This document shows positions 1-6,068 of a DNA stretch of 6,068 bases, one piece after another. Position 1 is the stretch's first letter. The number at the start of each line of letters is the position of its first letter. Location of the stretch: NCBI GenBank assembly GCA_937902695.1, contig CALFNI010000334.1:1-6068 (forward strand). The letters run 5' to 3'. The translations under genes and the position numbers were made by a program. The notes beneath the pieces were generated by a model. The model saw only the letters and a list, made by a program, of their open reading frames with translations. It had not been told where the DNA came from and did not search any database. Origin of the DNA: an uncultured Rhodanobacteraceae bacterium. GTDB lineage: Bacteria > Pseudomonadota > Gammaproteobacteria > Xanthomonadales > Rhodanobacteraceae.

Positions 1-503
1 AAGCGGTTGCGTTCGGCGGCGAGCTCGTCGCGACCAGCATGGGCCTCAACTATGCGAGCGTCGTCGATCCGCAGCACGGCAACACGACGCCGGTCGTCGG
101 CCAGCTCTACACGCTGCTCGCGGTGCTGCTGTTTCTCGTCATGGACGGGCATCTTGCGCTGATTCAATTGCTGGCCGACAGCTTCGCGGCATTGCCGGCG
201 TCGACGGGCTCGCTGGATCGCGCGTTGTTCTGGTCGCTCGGCGGCATCGCCAGCGAGGTCTTCGCGGGCGCGCTCCGCGTTGCGCTGCCCGCGATGACGG
301 CGATGCTCGTCGTCAACCTCGCATTCGGCTTCACGAGCCGCGCGGCGCCTGCGCTGAATCTTTTCGCGGTGGGCTTTCCGGTGACGCTGGTCGCCGGTTT
401 CGTGTTCACGTGGTTCTCGCTGCGCGGATTTCCGCAGGCCTTCGCGGGCATGAGCGAAGCCGCGTTCACGGGCGTGCGCGCCGTGCTCGGGATCGGACCG
501 TAA
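1..503 (+). CDS. fliR: FliR, flagellar type III export channel protein (3' part; start lies left of the window)
   Basis: The frame is open from the left edge (first whole codon at 3) to a TAA at 501-503, giving about 166 residues. FliR is usually around 260 residues, so roughly the N-terminal third is missing. The ATG at 39 is internal: upstream codons continue a typical FliR stretch (GGELVATSMGLNYASVVDPQ). FliR is an inner-membrane protein that, with FliP and FliQ, forms the core channel of the flagellar export gate. The visible part has hydrophobic segments near GQLYTLLAVLLFLVMDG and in VALPAMTAMLVVNLAFGF, then the family-typical stretch NLAFGFTSRAAPALNLFAVG followed by GFPVTLVAG and a final membrane segment. 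Only 3 nt separate its stop from the flhB start, which suggests translational coupling. Nothing looks broken; the truncation is only the window edge. Identity rests on remembered family patterns, with no search run. Confidence 0.95.
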   Translation, partial: AVAFGGELVATSMGLNYASVVDPQHGNTTPVVGQLYTLLAVLLFLVMDGHLALIQLLADSFAALPASTGSLDRALFWSLGGIASEVFAGALRVALPAMTAMLVVNLAFGFTSRAAPALNLFAVGFPVTLVAGFVFTWFSLRGFPQAFAGMSEAAFTGVRAVLGIGP

Positions 504-506
504 GCC

Positions 507-1643
507 ATGGCAGATCACGATCAGGACAGCCGAACCGAACGCGCCTCGGAGAAGCGTCTTCGCGAGGCGCGCGAGAAGGGCGATTCGCCGCGCTCGCGCG
601 ATTTCTCCGCGGCGGTCGTGACGCTCGCCGGCGTCGCGACTCTCGTCTCGATGCGGCACGGGCTCGGCGAGCGCGTCGCCGCGATCCTGCACGACGGCCT
701 CTCGATCCGCCGCGCCGCGCTATACGATTCGGACGCGCTCGGTGCGGCACTGGTGAGCGGCGGCAGCGAAGCGCTCTGGCTGCTCGCACCGATCTTCGTC
801 GTCGCGCTCGTGGCGACGCTCGCCGCACCGCTCGCGACCGGCGGCATCCATTTCAGCGGAAAGGCGCTCGGCTTCAAGGGCAGCCGGCTCGATCCGCTCG
901 CCGGCATCGGCCGCATGTTCTCGATGCGCAGCGCCATCGAGCTCGCCAAGGCGCTGCTCAAGGTGGCCGTCATCGCGATCGCCGCGGGCGTCGTGCTGCG
1001 CAACGGATTTCCGGCGCTCGTCTCGCTCTCGACGGCGCCGCTCAGGAGCGCCGCATCGAGCGCGCTCGACCTCGCCGGACTCGCCGCGCTCGCGCTCGCG
1101 GCCGCGCTCGCGGGCATCGGCATGGTCGATCTGCCATATCAGATCTGGGACTGGCACAAGCGCCAGCGCATGACGCGCGAGGAGCTGAAGCAGGAATACA
1201 GGGAAAGCGAAGGCAGCCCCGAGGTGAAGGGCAAGGTGCGCCAGATGCAGGCGCAGATCGCGCGCCGCCGCATGATGGCCGACGTGCCGACGGCGGACGT
1301 CATCGTGACGAACCCGACGCACTTCGCCGTGGCGCTGAAGTACGACGACAGGACGCATCGCGCCCCGGTCGTCGTCGCCAAGGGCGTAGACCACGTCGCC
1401 GCGCAGATCCGCGAGATCGCCAGGAAATCGAAAGTCACGCTGCTCGAAGCGCCGCCGCTTGCGCGTGCGCTCTATCGCACCACCGAAATCGGCGCCGAGA
1501 TTCCGTCGGCGCTCTATGTGGCGGTCGCGCAGGTGCTCGCGTACGTGTTCCAGCTGCGCCGCGCGGCGGAGGGCCTCGGCCCCGATCCCGAGAAGCCGAC
1601 GCCCGACGTCGATCCGTCGCTGTCCGATCCCAAAACGAGATAA
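507..1643 (+). CDS. flhB: FlhB, flagellar export apparatus substrate-specificity switch protein
   Basis: A 378-residue protein, the usual FlhB length. FlhB is an inner-membrane export-gate component that switches secretion from rod/hook to filament substrates after self-cleavage. The N-terminal cytoplasmic part has the family's basic motif (KRLREAREKGDSPRSRDF, about residues 17-33). Hydrophobic segments lie at about 34-49, 88-112, 142-165 and 186-208. The conserved linker to the cytoplasmic domain (RMTREELKQEYRESEGSPEV, 221-240) follows. The autocleavage motif NPTH is intact at residues 269-272 (Asn codon at 1311), so cleavage between N269 and P270 would release a C-terminal part of 109 residues. 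The extreme C-terminus is rich in Pro and Asp. The ATG at 507 sits 3 nt after the fliR stop with only a weak purine-rich site upstream, so coupling to fliR translation is likely. Paralogues of virulence type III systems (YscU/SpaS family) share NPTH, but the flagellar neighbours settle the assignment. Confidence 0.97.
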   Translation: MADHDQDSRTERASEKRLREAREKGDSPRSRDFSAAVVTLAGVATLVSMRHGLGERVAAILHDGLSIRRAALYDSDALGAALVSGGSEALWLLAPIFVVALVATLAAPLATGGIHFSGKALGFKGSRLDPLAGIGRMFSMRSAIELAKALLKVAVIAIAAGVVLRNGFPALVSLSTAPLRSAASSALDLAGLAALALAAALAGIGMVDLPYQIWDWHKRQRMTREELKQEYRESEGSPEVKGKVRQMQAQIARRRMMADVPTADVIVTNPTHFAVALKYDDRTHRAPVVVAKGVDHVAAQIREIARKSKVTLLEAPPLARALYRTTEIGAEIPSALYVAVAQVLAYVFQLRRAAEGLGPDPEKPTPDVDPSLSDPKTR

Positions 1644-1644
1644 C

Positions 1645-1648
1645 GGGA
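1645..1648 (+). promoter_or_regulatory. Probable ribosome binding site of flhA (weak)
   Basis: GGGA lies 7 nt before the ATG at 1656, inside the 12-nt gap after the flhB stop. It is a modest match to the Shine-Dalgarno sequence. The short gap means ribosomes finishing flhB could also re-initiate here. Confidence 0.4.
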
Positions 1649-1655
1649 ACCCTCC

Positions 1656-3746
1656 ATGAGCACGGCCGTCGCAGTTTTCGATCATCTCAAGCAGGCAGGG
1701 CGCCGCGGCCTCGGCGCGCCGCTGATCGTCATGCTCGCGCTCGCGATGATGATGCTGCCGCTGCCGACATTCGTGCTGGACGTGCTCTTCAGCTTCAACA
1801 TCGCGCTGTCGCTGGTCATCGTGCTTGCGGTCGTGTACGTGCTGAAGCCGCTCGATTTCGCCGCGTTCCCGACCATCGTGCTGATGGCGACGCTGCTTCG
1901 TCTCGCGCTCAACGTCGCCTCGACGCGCGTCGTGCTGCTGCACGGCCATAGCGGCCACGCCGCGGCCGGCAAGGTCATCGAAGCGTTCGGCCAGTTCGTG
2001 ATCGGCGGCAACTTCGCGGTCGGTCTCGTCGTGTTCGCGATCCTGACGATCATCAATTTCGTCGTCGTCACGAAGGGCGCGACGCGCGTCTCCGAAGTCA
2101 CCGCGCGCTTCACGCTCGACTCGATGCCGGGCCGGCAGATGGCGATCGACGCCGACTTGAACGCCGGCATGATCAATCAGGAGCAGGCGCGCGAGCGCCG
2201 CCAGGAAGTGCGCGAGGAGGCCGACTTCTACGGCTCGATGGACGGCGCGTCGAAGTTCGTCCGCGGCGACGCGACCGCGGGCATCCTGATCCTCTTCATC
2301 AACATCGTCGGCGGCTTCGCGGTCGGCGTGTTCCAGCACGGCCTGCCGGCGAGCGTCGCGGCACGCACCTATACGCTGCTGACGATCGGCGACGGCCTCG
2401 TCGCGCAGGTGCCGGCGCTGATGCTGTCGATCGCGACCGCGATCATCGTCACGCGCGTCTCGCGCTCGCAGGACATGGGCAAGCAGGTCGTCGGCCAGCT
2501 TTTCGCGCAGCCCAAGGCGCTCGGCGTGACTGCGGCCGTGCTCGTGCTGATCGGCCTGATCCCCGGCATGCCGAACGTCGCGTTCCTGCTGCTCGGCGCG
2601 GGCTGCGGCGCGGCGGCGTACATGATCGCAAAGCGCGCGAAGACGCCGGTGGCGAATGCGGCGAATCCGAACGTGCCGGCGCTGGCGGGGCCGGGCGGCG
2701 AGGCCGCGGAGCTCGGCTGGGACGACGTGCAGCCGGTCGACGCGGTCGGCCTCGACGTCGGCTATCGCCTGATCCCGCTCGTCGACCGCACGCAGGGCGG
2801 CGAGCTGATGGGCCGCATCAAGGCGGTTCGCCGCAAGCTCTCGCAGGAGCTCGGATTCCTCGTGCCGTCGGTGCACATCCGCGACAACCTCGATCTCGCG
2901 CCGGGCGGCTATCGCATCACGCTGCTCGGCGTGCCGGTCGGCGCGGCCGAGATCCATCCCGATCGCCTGCTCGCGATCAATCCCGGCCGCGTGCACGGCA
3001 CCGTCATGGGCATCGCGACGCGCGATCCCGCGTTCGGCCTCGAAGCGCTCTGGATCGAAGCCGGCACGCGCGACCACGCGCAGACGCTCGGCTACACCGT
3101 CGTCGATCCCGGCACCGTGATGGCGACGCATCTCTCGCACATCCTCTCGACGCACGCGCACGAGCTCCTCGGCCACGAAGACGTGCAGAAACTGCTCGAC
3201 CGGCTCGCCGAGAGCGCGCCGAAGCTCGTCGAGGATCTCGTGCCCAAGCGCCTGCAGCTCGGCATCGTCGTCAAGGTCATGCAGAACCTCCTCGCCGAGC
3301 GCGTCTCGCTCAGGAACGTGCGCGGCATCGTCGAATCCTTGGCGGAGCACGCGGGGCAGAGTCAGGATCCCGACGCGCTCACGGCCGCCGTGCGCGTCGC
3401 GCTCGGCCGCCAGATCGTGCAGGAGATCAGCGGTTTGGGCGCGGAATTGCCGGTGATCACGCTCGCGCCCGAGCTGGAACAGATATTGCTCCAATCGCTC
3501 TCGGGCGTACCGGCTGCGGGTGCCGCGCTCGAACCGGGTCTCGCCGATCGTCTGCAGAAGAGCGTCGCCGATACGGCGAAGCGTCAGGAGATGCTCGGCG
3601 AAACAGCAACGCTGCTCGTGCCGCCGCCGCTGCGCGTATGGCTGGCGAGGTTCGTGCAACACGCGGCGCCGGGCATGCGCGTGCTGGCGTACACGGAGAT
3701 TCCGGACAACCGCCGCGTGCGACTGGTTTCGACGGTAGGACGGTAA
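1656..3746 (+). CDS. flhA: FlhA, flagellar type III export gate protein (FHIPEP family)
   Basis: A 696-residue protein, full length for FlhA (about 690-710). FlhA forms the nonameric export-gate ring, helps couple proton flow to secretion, and uses its cytoplasmic domain to dock chaperone-substrate complexes. The N-terminal half has about eight hydrophobic segments (roughly 20-40, 41-62, 66-90, 112-140, 208-228, 245-265, 288-305, 307-325). Between the fourth and fifth lies the FHIPEP signature, RVSEVTARFTLDSMPGRQM starting at residue 144. It is followed by the conserved loop MDGASKFVRGDA, with acidic residues D196 and D205; one of these probably corresponds to the aspartate implicated in proton-driven export in Salmonella FlhA. 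An Ala/Pro-rich linker (about 328-350) leads to the cytoplasmic domain, which begins near W355 (WDDVQPVDAVGLDVGYRLIP) and runs to the end. The start at 1656 gives the expected short N-terminus before the first membrane segment. Spacing of 12 nt after flhB suggests one operon. No frameshift or missing motif is seen. Confidence 0.98.
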   Translation: MSTAVAVFDHLKQAGRRGLGAPLIVMLALAMMMLPLPTFVLDVLFSFNIALSLVIVLAVVYVLKPLDFAAFPTIVLMATLLRLALNVASTRVVLLHGHSGHAAAGKVIEAFGQFVIGGNFAVGLVVFAILTIINFVVVTKGATRVSEVTARFTLDSMPGRQMAIDADLNAGMINQEQARERRQEVREEADFYGSMDGASKFVRGDATAGILILFINIVGGFAVGVFQHGLPASVAARTYTLLTIGDGLVAQVPALMLSIATAIIVTRVSRSQDMGKQVVGQLFAQPKALGVTAAVLVLIGLIPGMPNVAFLLLGAGCGAAAYMIAKRAKTPVANAANPNVPALAGPGGEAAELGWDDVQPVDAVGLDVGYRLIPLVDRTQGGELMGRIKAVRRKLSQELGFLVPSVHIRDNLDLAPGGYRITLLGVPVGAAEIHPDRLLAINPGRVHGTVMGIATRDPAFGLEALWIEAGTRDHAQTLGYTVVDPGTVMATHLSHILSTHAHELLGHEDVQKLLDRLAESAPKLVEDLVPKRLQLGIVVKVMQNLLAERVSLRNVRGIVESLAEHAGQSQDPDALTAAVRVALGRQIVQEISGLGAELPVITLAPELEQILLQSLSGVPAAGAALEPGLADRLQKSVADTAKRQEMLGETATLLVPPPLRVWLARFVQHAAPGMRVLAYTEIPDNRRVRLVSTVGR

Positions 3747-3754
3747 CGATTTTC

Positions 3755-3806
3755 GCCTCTCCCGCGTGCGGGAGAGGCCGCGCCGGAAGGCGCGGGTGAG
3801 GGAAGC
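3755..3806 (+). repeat. Left REP-like unit with two hairpins
   Basis: It begins 8 nt after the flhA stop. A perfect 11-bp inverted repeat pairs 3755-3765 with 3768-3778 (CCTCTCCCGC/GCGGGAGAGG core, GT at the centre). A second stem, CCGCGCC (3778-3784) with GGCGCGG (3789-3795), closes a GGAA loop, which fits the GNRA tetraloop pattern if transcribed. The two stems share base 3778. The unit ends with GGTGAGGGAAGC. Confidence 0.8.
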
Positions 3807-3818
3807 GTTGCAGGAAGA

Positions 3819-3867
3819 GCTTTCCCTCATCCGCCTTCGGCACCTTCTCCCGCGAGCGGGAGAAGGG
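3819..3867 (-). repeat. Right REP-like unit, inverted copy of the left unit
   Basis: Read on the - strand it matches the left unit with several substitutions and a shorter middle stem. A perfect 11-bp inverted repeat pairs 3843-3853 (CCTTCTCCCGC) with 3856-3866 (GCGGGAGAAGG), with GA at the centre. The middle stem is reduced to GCC (3833-3835) with GGC (3839-3841). The paired change CTCTCC/GGAGAG to CTTCTCC/GGAGAAG keeps base pairing, so the hairpin structure is preserved although the sequence differs. Confidence 0.8.
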
Positions 3868-3903
3868 AAAAGCTGAGGCGCTTCGATGTCGATGCGCTTC
3901 GTT

Positions 3904-3907
3904 GGAG
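3904..3907 (+). promoter_or_regulatory. Ribosome binding site supporting the flhF start at 3913
   Basis: GGAG lies 5 nt before the ATG at 3913. A competing site, GAGG at 3875-3878, lies 7 nt before an in-frame ATG at 3886, so spacing alone does not decide the start. Family alignment (proteins beginning MKIKR) favours 3913. Confidence 0.55.
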
Positions 3908-3912
3908 ACGAC

Positions 3913-5319
3913 ATGAAGATCAAACGCTACACGGCGCGCGACATGCGCCAGGCCATGCAGAAGGTGCGCGAGGACCAGGGTCCGGATGCCGTGATCCTGT
4001 CGAGCCGTCGCAGCGACGGCATGGTCGAGATCGTGGCGGCCATCGACTACGATGAAGCGCTCGTGCGCGAAGCGGTCGAGCCGCTGCGTGGCGAGCGCAG
4101 CGACGCGCGCGTGCCGACGCAGCCTGTTGCTGAAGTCGCGCCGCCGACGTCGTCGTGCAACGTCGCGAAGCCCGCGATGGCCGAAGCGCCGAAACCCGCG
4201 GCGCGTTCGCAGTCGCCGGTCGCGGCATCGGTTGCCGCATTGACGAGGACGCCGGCGCAGACGCCGAAAGTCGCGCCGCTCGCCGCGGCGCCGCGCGTCG
4301 CCGACGTTCCGGCAGCCGCACCGCACGCCGAAGCCGACACGGACGGCGCGCCGCGCGTCAGCGCCGCCGAAGCGCGCGCCGCGCTCGAAGCGAGTGCCGA
4401 GCGCCTGCGCATGCGCGATGAAATCGGCGGGCTGCGCCAGCTGCTCGAATCGCAGCTCTCGAGCCTGGTGTGGAACGATCTCGATCGCCGCCATCCGCTC
4501 CGGGCGCGCGTGCTGCGCGACCTGACGCGCTTCGGCATCGAGGGCGACGTCGCCGACGCGATCGTGTCCGATCTTCCGAACAACATCTCGACCGAGCAGT
4601 CGCGCTACCTGCCGCTCGGCCTCATCTCGCGCCGGCTGCGCGTCAATCCGGCGGCGAGCGATCTCTCGGGCGTCGTCGCGCTCGTCGGCGCCACCGGCGC
4701 CGGCAAGACGACGACACTCGCCAAGCTCGCGGCACGCCATGTCGCGCAGCACGGCCGCCAGTCGGTCGCGCTGATCGGCACCGACGATTTCCGCGTCGGC
4801 GCGCATGATCAACTGCTGCACTACGGTCGCGCGCTCGGCGTGCAGACGTTCACGGCCTCGGACAGCAACGAGCTCGCGCGGTTGCTGCAGCACCTCGGCG
4901 ATCGCGATCTGGTGCTGATCGACACGCCCGGAATGACGGTGCGCGACGCGCGCCTGCCGTCGGTCATCGATACGCTGAAGGCGAACGCGCCGCGCGTGCG
5001 CGCCTCGCTCGTGCTGCCGGCCAACCTGCTTCCCGGTTCGCTCGAGCACAGCGTGCAGGCGTACGCGCCGCTCGGCTCGAAGCACTGCATCCTGACCAAG
5101 CTCGACGAAACGCCGTCGCCGGGCGCCGCGATCTCGATCGTGCTGCGCCACGGCTTCGCGCTCGAGTTCGTCACCGACGGTCAGCGCGTGCCCGAGGACA
5201 TTCACGTCGCCGACGCGCGGCGCCTCGCGTGCCGGCTTGCCGACGGCTCGAAGAACACGCTGTTCGACGAGCGCGTCATGGCCGAGCGCTTCGGTCGCGC
5301 GCTGCTCGCCAACTCCTAA
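3913..5319 (+). CDS. flhF: FlhF, SRP-type GTPase that places the polar flagellum
   Basis: From the ATG at 3913 this is a 468-residue protein; an in-frame ATG at 3886 would add nine residues (MSMRFVGDD). FlhF homologues usually begin MKIKRF-like followed by a MRQAM..VRE.QGPDAVILS motif, matched here by residues 1-30, so 3913 is preferred. FlhF is a membrane-associated GTPase related to Ffh and FtsY that recruits early flagellar parts to the cell pole. Residues 61-148 form an Ala/Pro-rich, probably disordered linker. Residues about 149-190 look helical, and the N and G domains follow. GTPase motifs are intact: P-loop GATGAGKT (259-266), TDDFRVGAHDQL (290-301), DTPG (337-340), TKLD (395-398) and DGQRVPEDI (422-430). 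It is separated from flhA by the palindrome pair and lies 24 nt before flhG, its regulatory partner. FtsY and Ffh are excluded by the N-terminal motif and the context. Confidence 0.96.
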   Translation: MKIKRYTARDMRQAMQKVREDQGPDAVILSSRRSDGMVEIVAAIDYDEALVREAVEPLRGERSDARVPTQPVAEVAPPTSSCNVAKPAMAEAPKPAARSQSPVAASVAALTRTPAQTPKVAPLAAAPRVADVPAAAPHAEADTDGAPRVSAAEARAALEASAERLRMRDEIGGLRQLLESQLSSLVWNDLDRRHPLRARVLRDLTRFGIEGDVADAIVSDLPNNISTEQSRYLPLGLISRRLRVNPAASDLSGVVALVGATGAGKTTTLAKLAARHVAQHGRQSVALIGTDDFRVGAHDQLLHYGRALGVQTFTASDSNELARLLQHLGDRDLVLIDTPGMTVRDARLPSVIDTLKANAPRVRASLVLPANLLPGSLEHSVQAYAPLGSKHCILTKLDETPSPGAAISIVLRHGFALEFVTDGQRVPEDIHVADARRLACRLADGSKNTLFDERVMAERFGRALLANS

Positions 5320-5329
5320 GAACGCATTC

Positions 5330-5335
5330 GAAAGG
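5330..5335 (+). promoter_or_regulatory. Ribosome binding site of flhG
   Basis: GAAAGG ends 8 nt before the ATG at 5344, a reasonable Shine-Dalgarno site in the 24-nt gap after flhF. No other start codon of the usual type lies in this frame between the flhF stop and 5344, so the site supports that start. Confidence 0.6.
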
Positions 5336-5343
5336 CATCGTCC

Positions 5344-6068
5344 ATGAAGCAGGCAAACGGATTGAAAGCGCTCGGAGCGCAACCGGTGCAGGTCATCGCG
5401 GTCGCGGGCGGCAAGGGCGGCGTCGGCAAGACATCGGTCGCGGTGAATCTTGCGATGACGATGGCGATGTCGGGAAGGGAAACGATGCTGCTCGACGCCG
5501 ATCTTGGCCTCGCCAACGTCGACGTGCTGCTCGGCCTCCAGCCGATGCGCCACCTCGGCCATCTGCTCGACGGGCACTGCGGCATCGCCGACGTCGTCGT
5601 CGAAGCGCCGCACGGGCTCAAGATCGTGCCGGCGACGTCCGGCGTGCACCGCATGGCCGAGCTCTCGACCGCCGAGCACGCGGGGCTGATCCGCGCGTTC
5701 TGCAGCTACGCCGATCCGGTCCACACGCTGATCGTCGACACCGCGGCCGGCATTTCCGAAAGCGTCACGATGTTCTGCGCGGCCTCGCGCGAAGTGCTGA
5801 TCGTCGTCTGCGACGAACCCGCCTCGCTGACCGATGCCTACGCGCTGATCAAGGTCCTTTCGCGCGAATACGGCGTCCGCCGCTTCCGCATGGTCGCGAA
5901 CCGCGTCGCGACCGTGCAGCAGGGGCGCGACCTCTGCGAGAAGCTGACGCGGGTCGCCGACCGGTTCCTCGAAGTCGGCATCGAGTTCGCGGCCGCGATC
6001 CCCGAGGACGAGTTCCTGCAGCGCGCGATCCGGCGCCAGCAGGCGGTCGTCGAGGCCTATCCGGGGAG
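5344..6068 (+). CDS. flhG: FlhG/FleN, MinD-like ATPase controlling flagellar number (5' part; runs off the right edge)
   Basis: The frame is open from the ATG at 5344 to the window end, giving 241 codons plus two bases without a stop. FlhG/FleN is usually about 270-300 residues, so only a short C-terminal part, expected to hold the membrane-targeting helix, is missing. The protein is a ParA/MinD-family ATPase that limits flagellar number, stimulates FlhF GTPase activity and, in Pseudomonas, restrains the activator FleQ. The deviant Walker A motif GGKGGVGKTS (22-31) has both lysines, K24 and K29. The FleN-typical LLDADLGLANVDVLLGL (49-65) follows, with Walker A' aspartates D51 and D53, and Walker B LIVDTAAGIS (129-138) has D132. 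CDEPASLTDAYALIKVLSRE, further on, is also FleN-like. The N-terminus MKQANGLKAL resembles a degenerate form of the DQAxxLR FlhF-activating motif. MinD itself is unlikely given these motifs and the position directly after flhF. The next gene is commonly fliA, but it is outside the window. Confidence 0.95.
   Translation, partial: MKQANGLKALGAQPVQVIAVAGGKGGVGKTSVAVNLAMTMAMSGRETMLLDADLGLANVDVLLGLQPMRHLGHLLDGHCGIADVVVEAPHGLKIVPATSGVHRMAELSTAEHAGLIRAFCSYADPVHTLIVDTAAGISESVTMFCAASREVLIVVCDEPASLTDAYALIKVLSREYGVRRFRMVANRVATVQQGRDLCEKLTRVADRFLEVGIEFAAAIPEDEFLQRAIRRQQAVVEAYPG

Larger units (their letters stand above)
3755..3867. repeat. Pair of REP-like palindromic units in inverted orientation
   Basis: This region fills most of the gap between flhA and flhF. 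It consists of two related units of about 50 nt facing each other: 3756-3806, and the reverse complement of 3819-3866. Read in the same sense, each has a CTCCCGC-type perfect hairpin, then a GC-rich stem around a GAA-containing loop, then a TGAGGGAA tail. The tails meet around a short centre (3807-3818), so the whole region could fold either as separate hairpins or as one long imperfect stem. Similar palindromes are common as scattered intergenic elements in many GC-rich proteobacteria. I infer a dispersed family, but copy number cannot be judged from one window. There is no T-run after either hairpin, so these are not classical intrinsic terminators. Confidence 0.85.

Noticed and set aside
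410..1951. Open frame of 513 codons on the + strand overlapping fliR, flhB and flhA
   Set aside because: Arg/Ala-rich low-complexity product in a different frame from three clear genes; a GC-bias shadow.
3839..3853. Possible sigma-54 promoter upstream of flhF (GG near 3839, GC near 3852)
   Set aside because: The spacing between GG and GC is one base too long, the flanking consensus is poor, and the bases belong to the repeat hairpin.
3755..3870. Intrinsic terminator after flhA
   Set aside because: The hairpins are strong but no run of T follows either one on the + strand. The right hairpin is followed by purines, and the region is better explained as paired REP-like units.
720..3923. Open frame of 1067 codons on the - strand, antisense to flhB, flhA and the palindrome gap
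   Set aside because: Its product is rich in Arg, His, Asp and Glu with no recognisable domain, it lies opposite well-supported genes, and long antisense frames are expected from strong G/C bias at third codon positions.
3457..5724. Open frame of 755 codons on the - strand, antisense to the flhA end, flhF and the flhG start
   Set aside because: Same compositional signature as the other antisense frame, no motif, and it runs through the palindromic repeats; a shadow of flhF and flhG.
1..6068. A novel or accessory system hidden in the window
   Set aside because: All coding space is accounted for by conserved flagellar genes with intact motifs; no foreign composition, mobile gene, CRISPR repeat or RNA gene was seen.

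Overview
This window is a conserved polar-flagellum locus. All five genes lie on the + strand in the order fliR (3' end only), flhB, flhA, flhF, flhG/fleN (5' part only). The DNA is very GC-rich by eye, with strong G/C bias at third codon positions. That bias explains the many long open frames on the other strand and in other frames, which I treat as shadows. The fliR-flhB-flhA-flhF-fleN order is typical of polarly flagellated gammaproteobacteria such as Pseudomonas and the Xanthomonadales. The high GC and the type of intergenic palindrome make a Xanthomonadales-like organism a reasonable guess, but this is inference and not proven by the window.

Layout: the fliR C-terminal part ends at 503. 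flhB (507-1643) follows after 3 nt, and flhA (1656-3746) after a further 12 nt. These three encode membrane components of the flagellar type III export gate: FliR in the core export channel, FlhB as the autocleaved substrate-specificity switch, and FlhA as the large export-gate protein with a cytoplasmic docking domain. The next gap (3747-3912, or 3747-3885 with the alternative flhF start) is the only sizeable non-coding stretch. It is filled almost entirely by two REP-like palindromic units in head-to-head inverted orientation. flhF (preferred start 3913, end 5319) encodes the SRP-family GTPase that sets the polar site of flagellar assembly. flhG/fleN begins at 5344 and runs off the right edge; it encodes the MinD/ParA-like ATPase that limits flagellar number and acts with FlhF.

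Together the genes link construction of the export apparatus (FliR, FlhB, FlhA) with control of where and how many flagella are made (FlhF, FlhG). Close spacing suggests co-transcription of fliR-flhB-flhA and of flhF-flhG. The inverted repeat pair could modulate RNA stability or expression between the two groups. I see no convincing sigma-54 or sigma-28 promoter, no RNA gene, no CRISPR array and no insertion sequence.

I do not see a previously undescribed system. The points most worth a second look are the paired palindromes between flhA and flhF, the altered FlhF-activating motif at the FlhG N-terminus, and the choice of flhF start.
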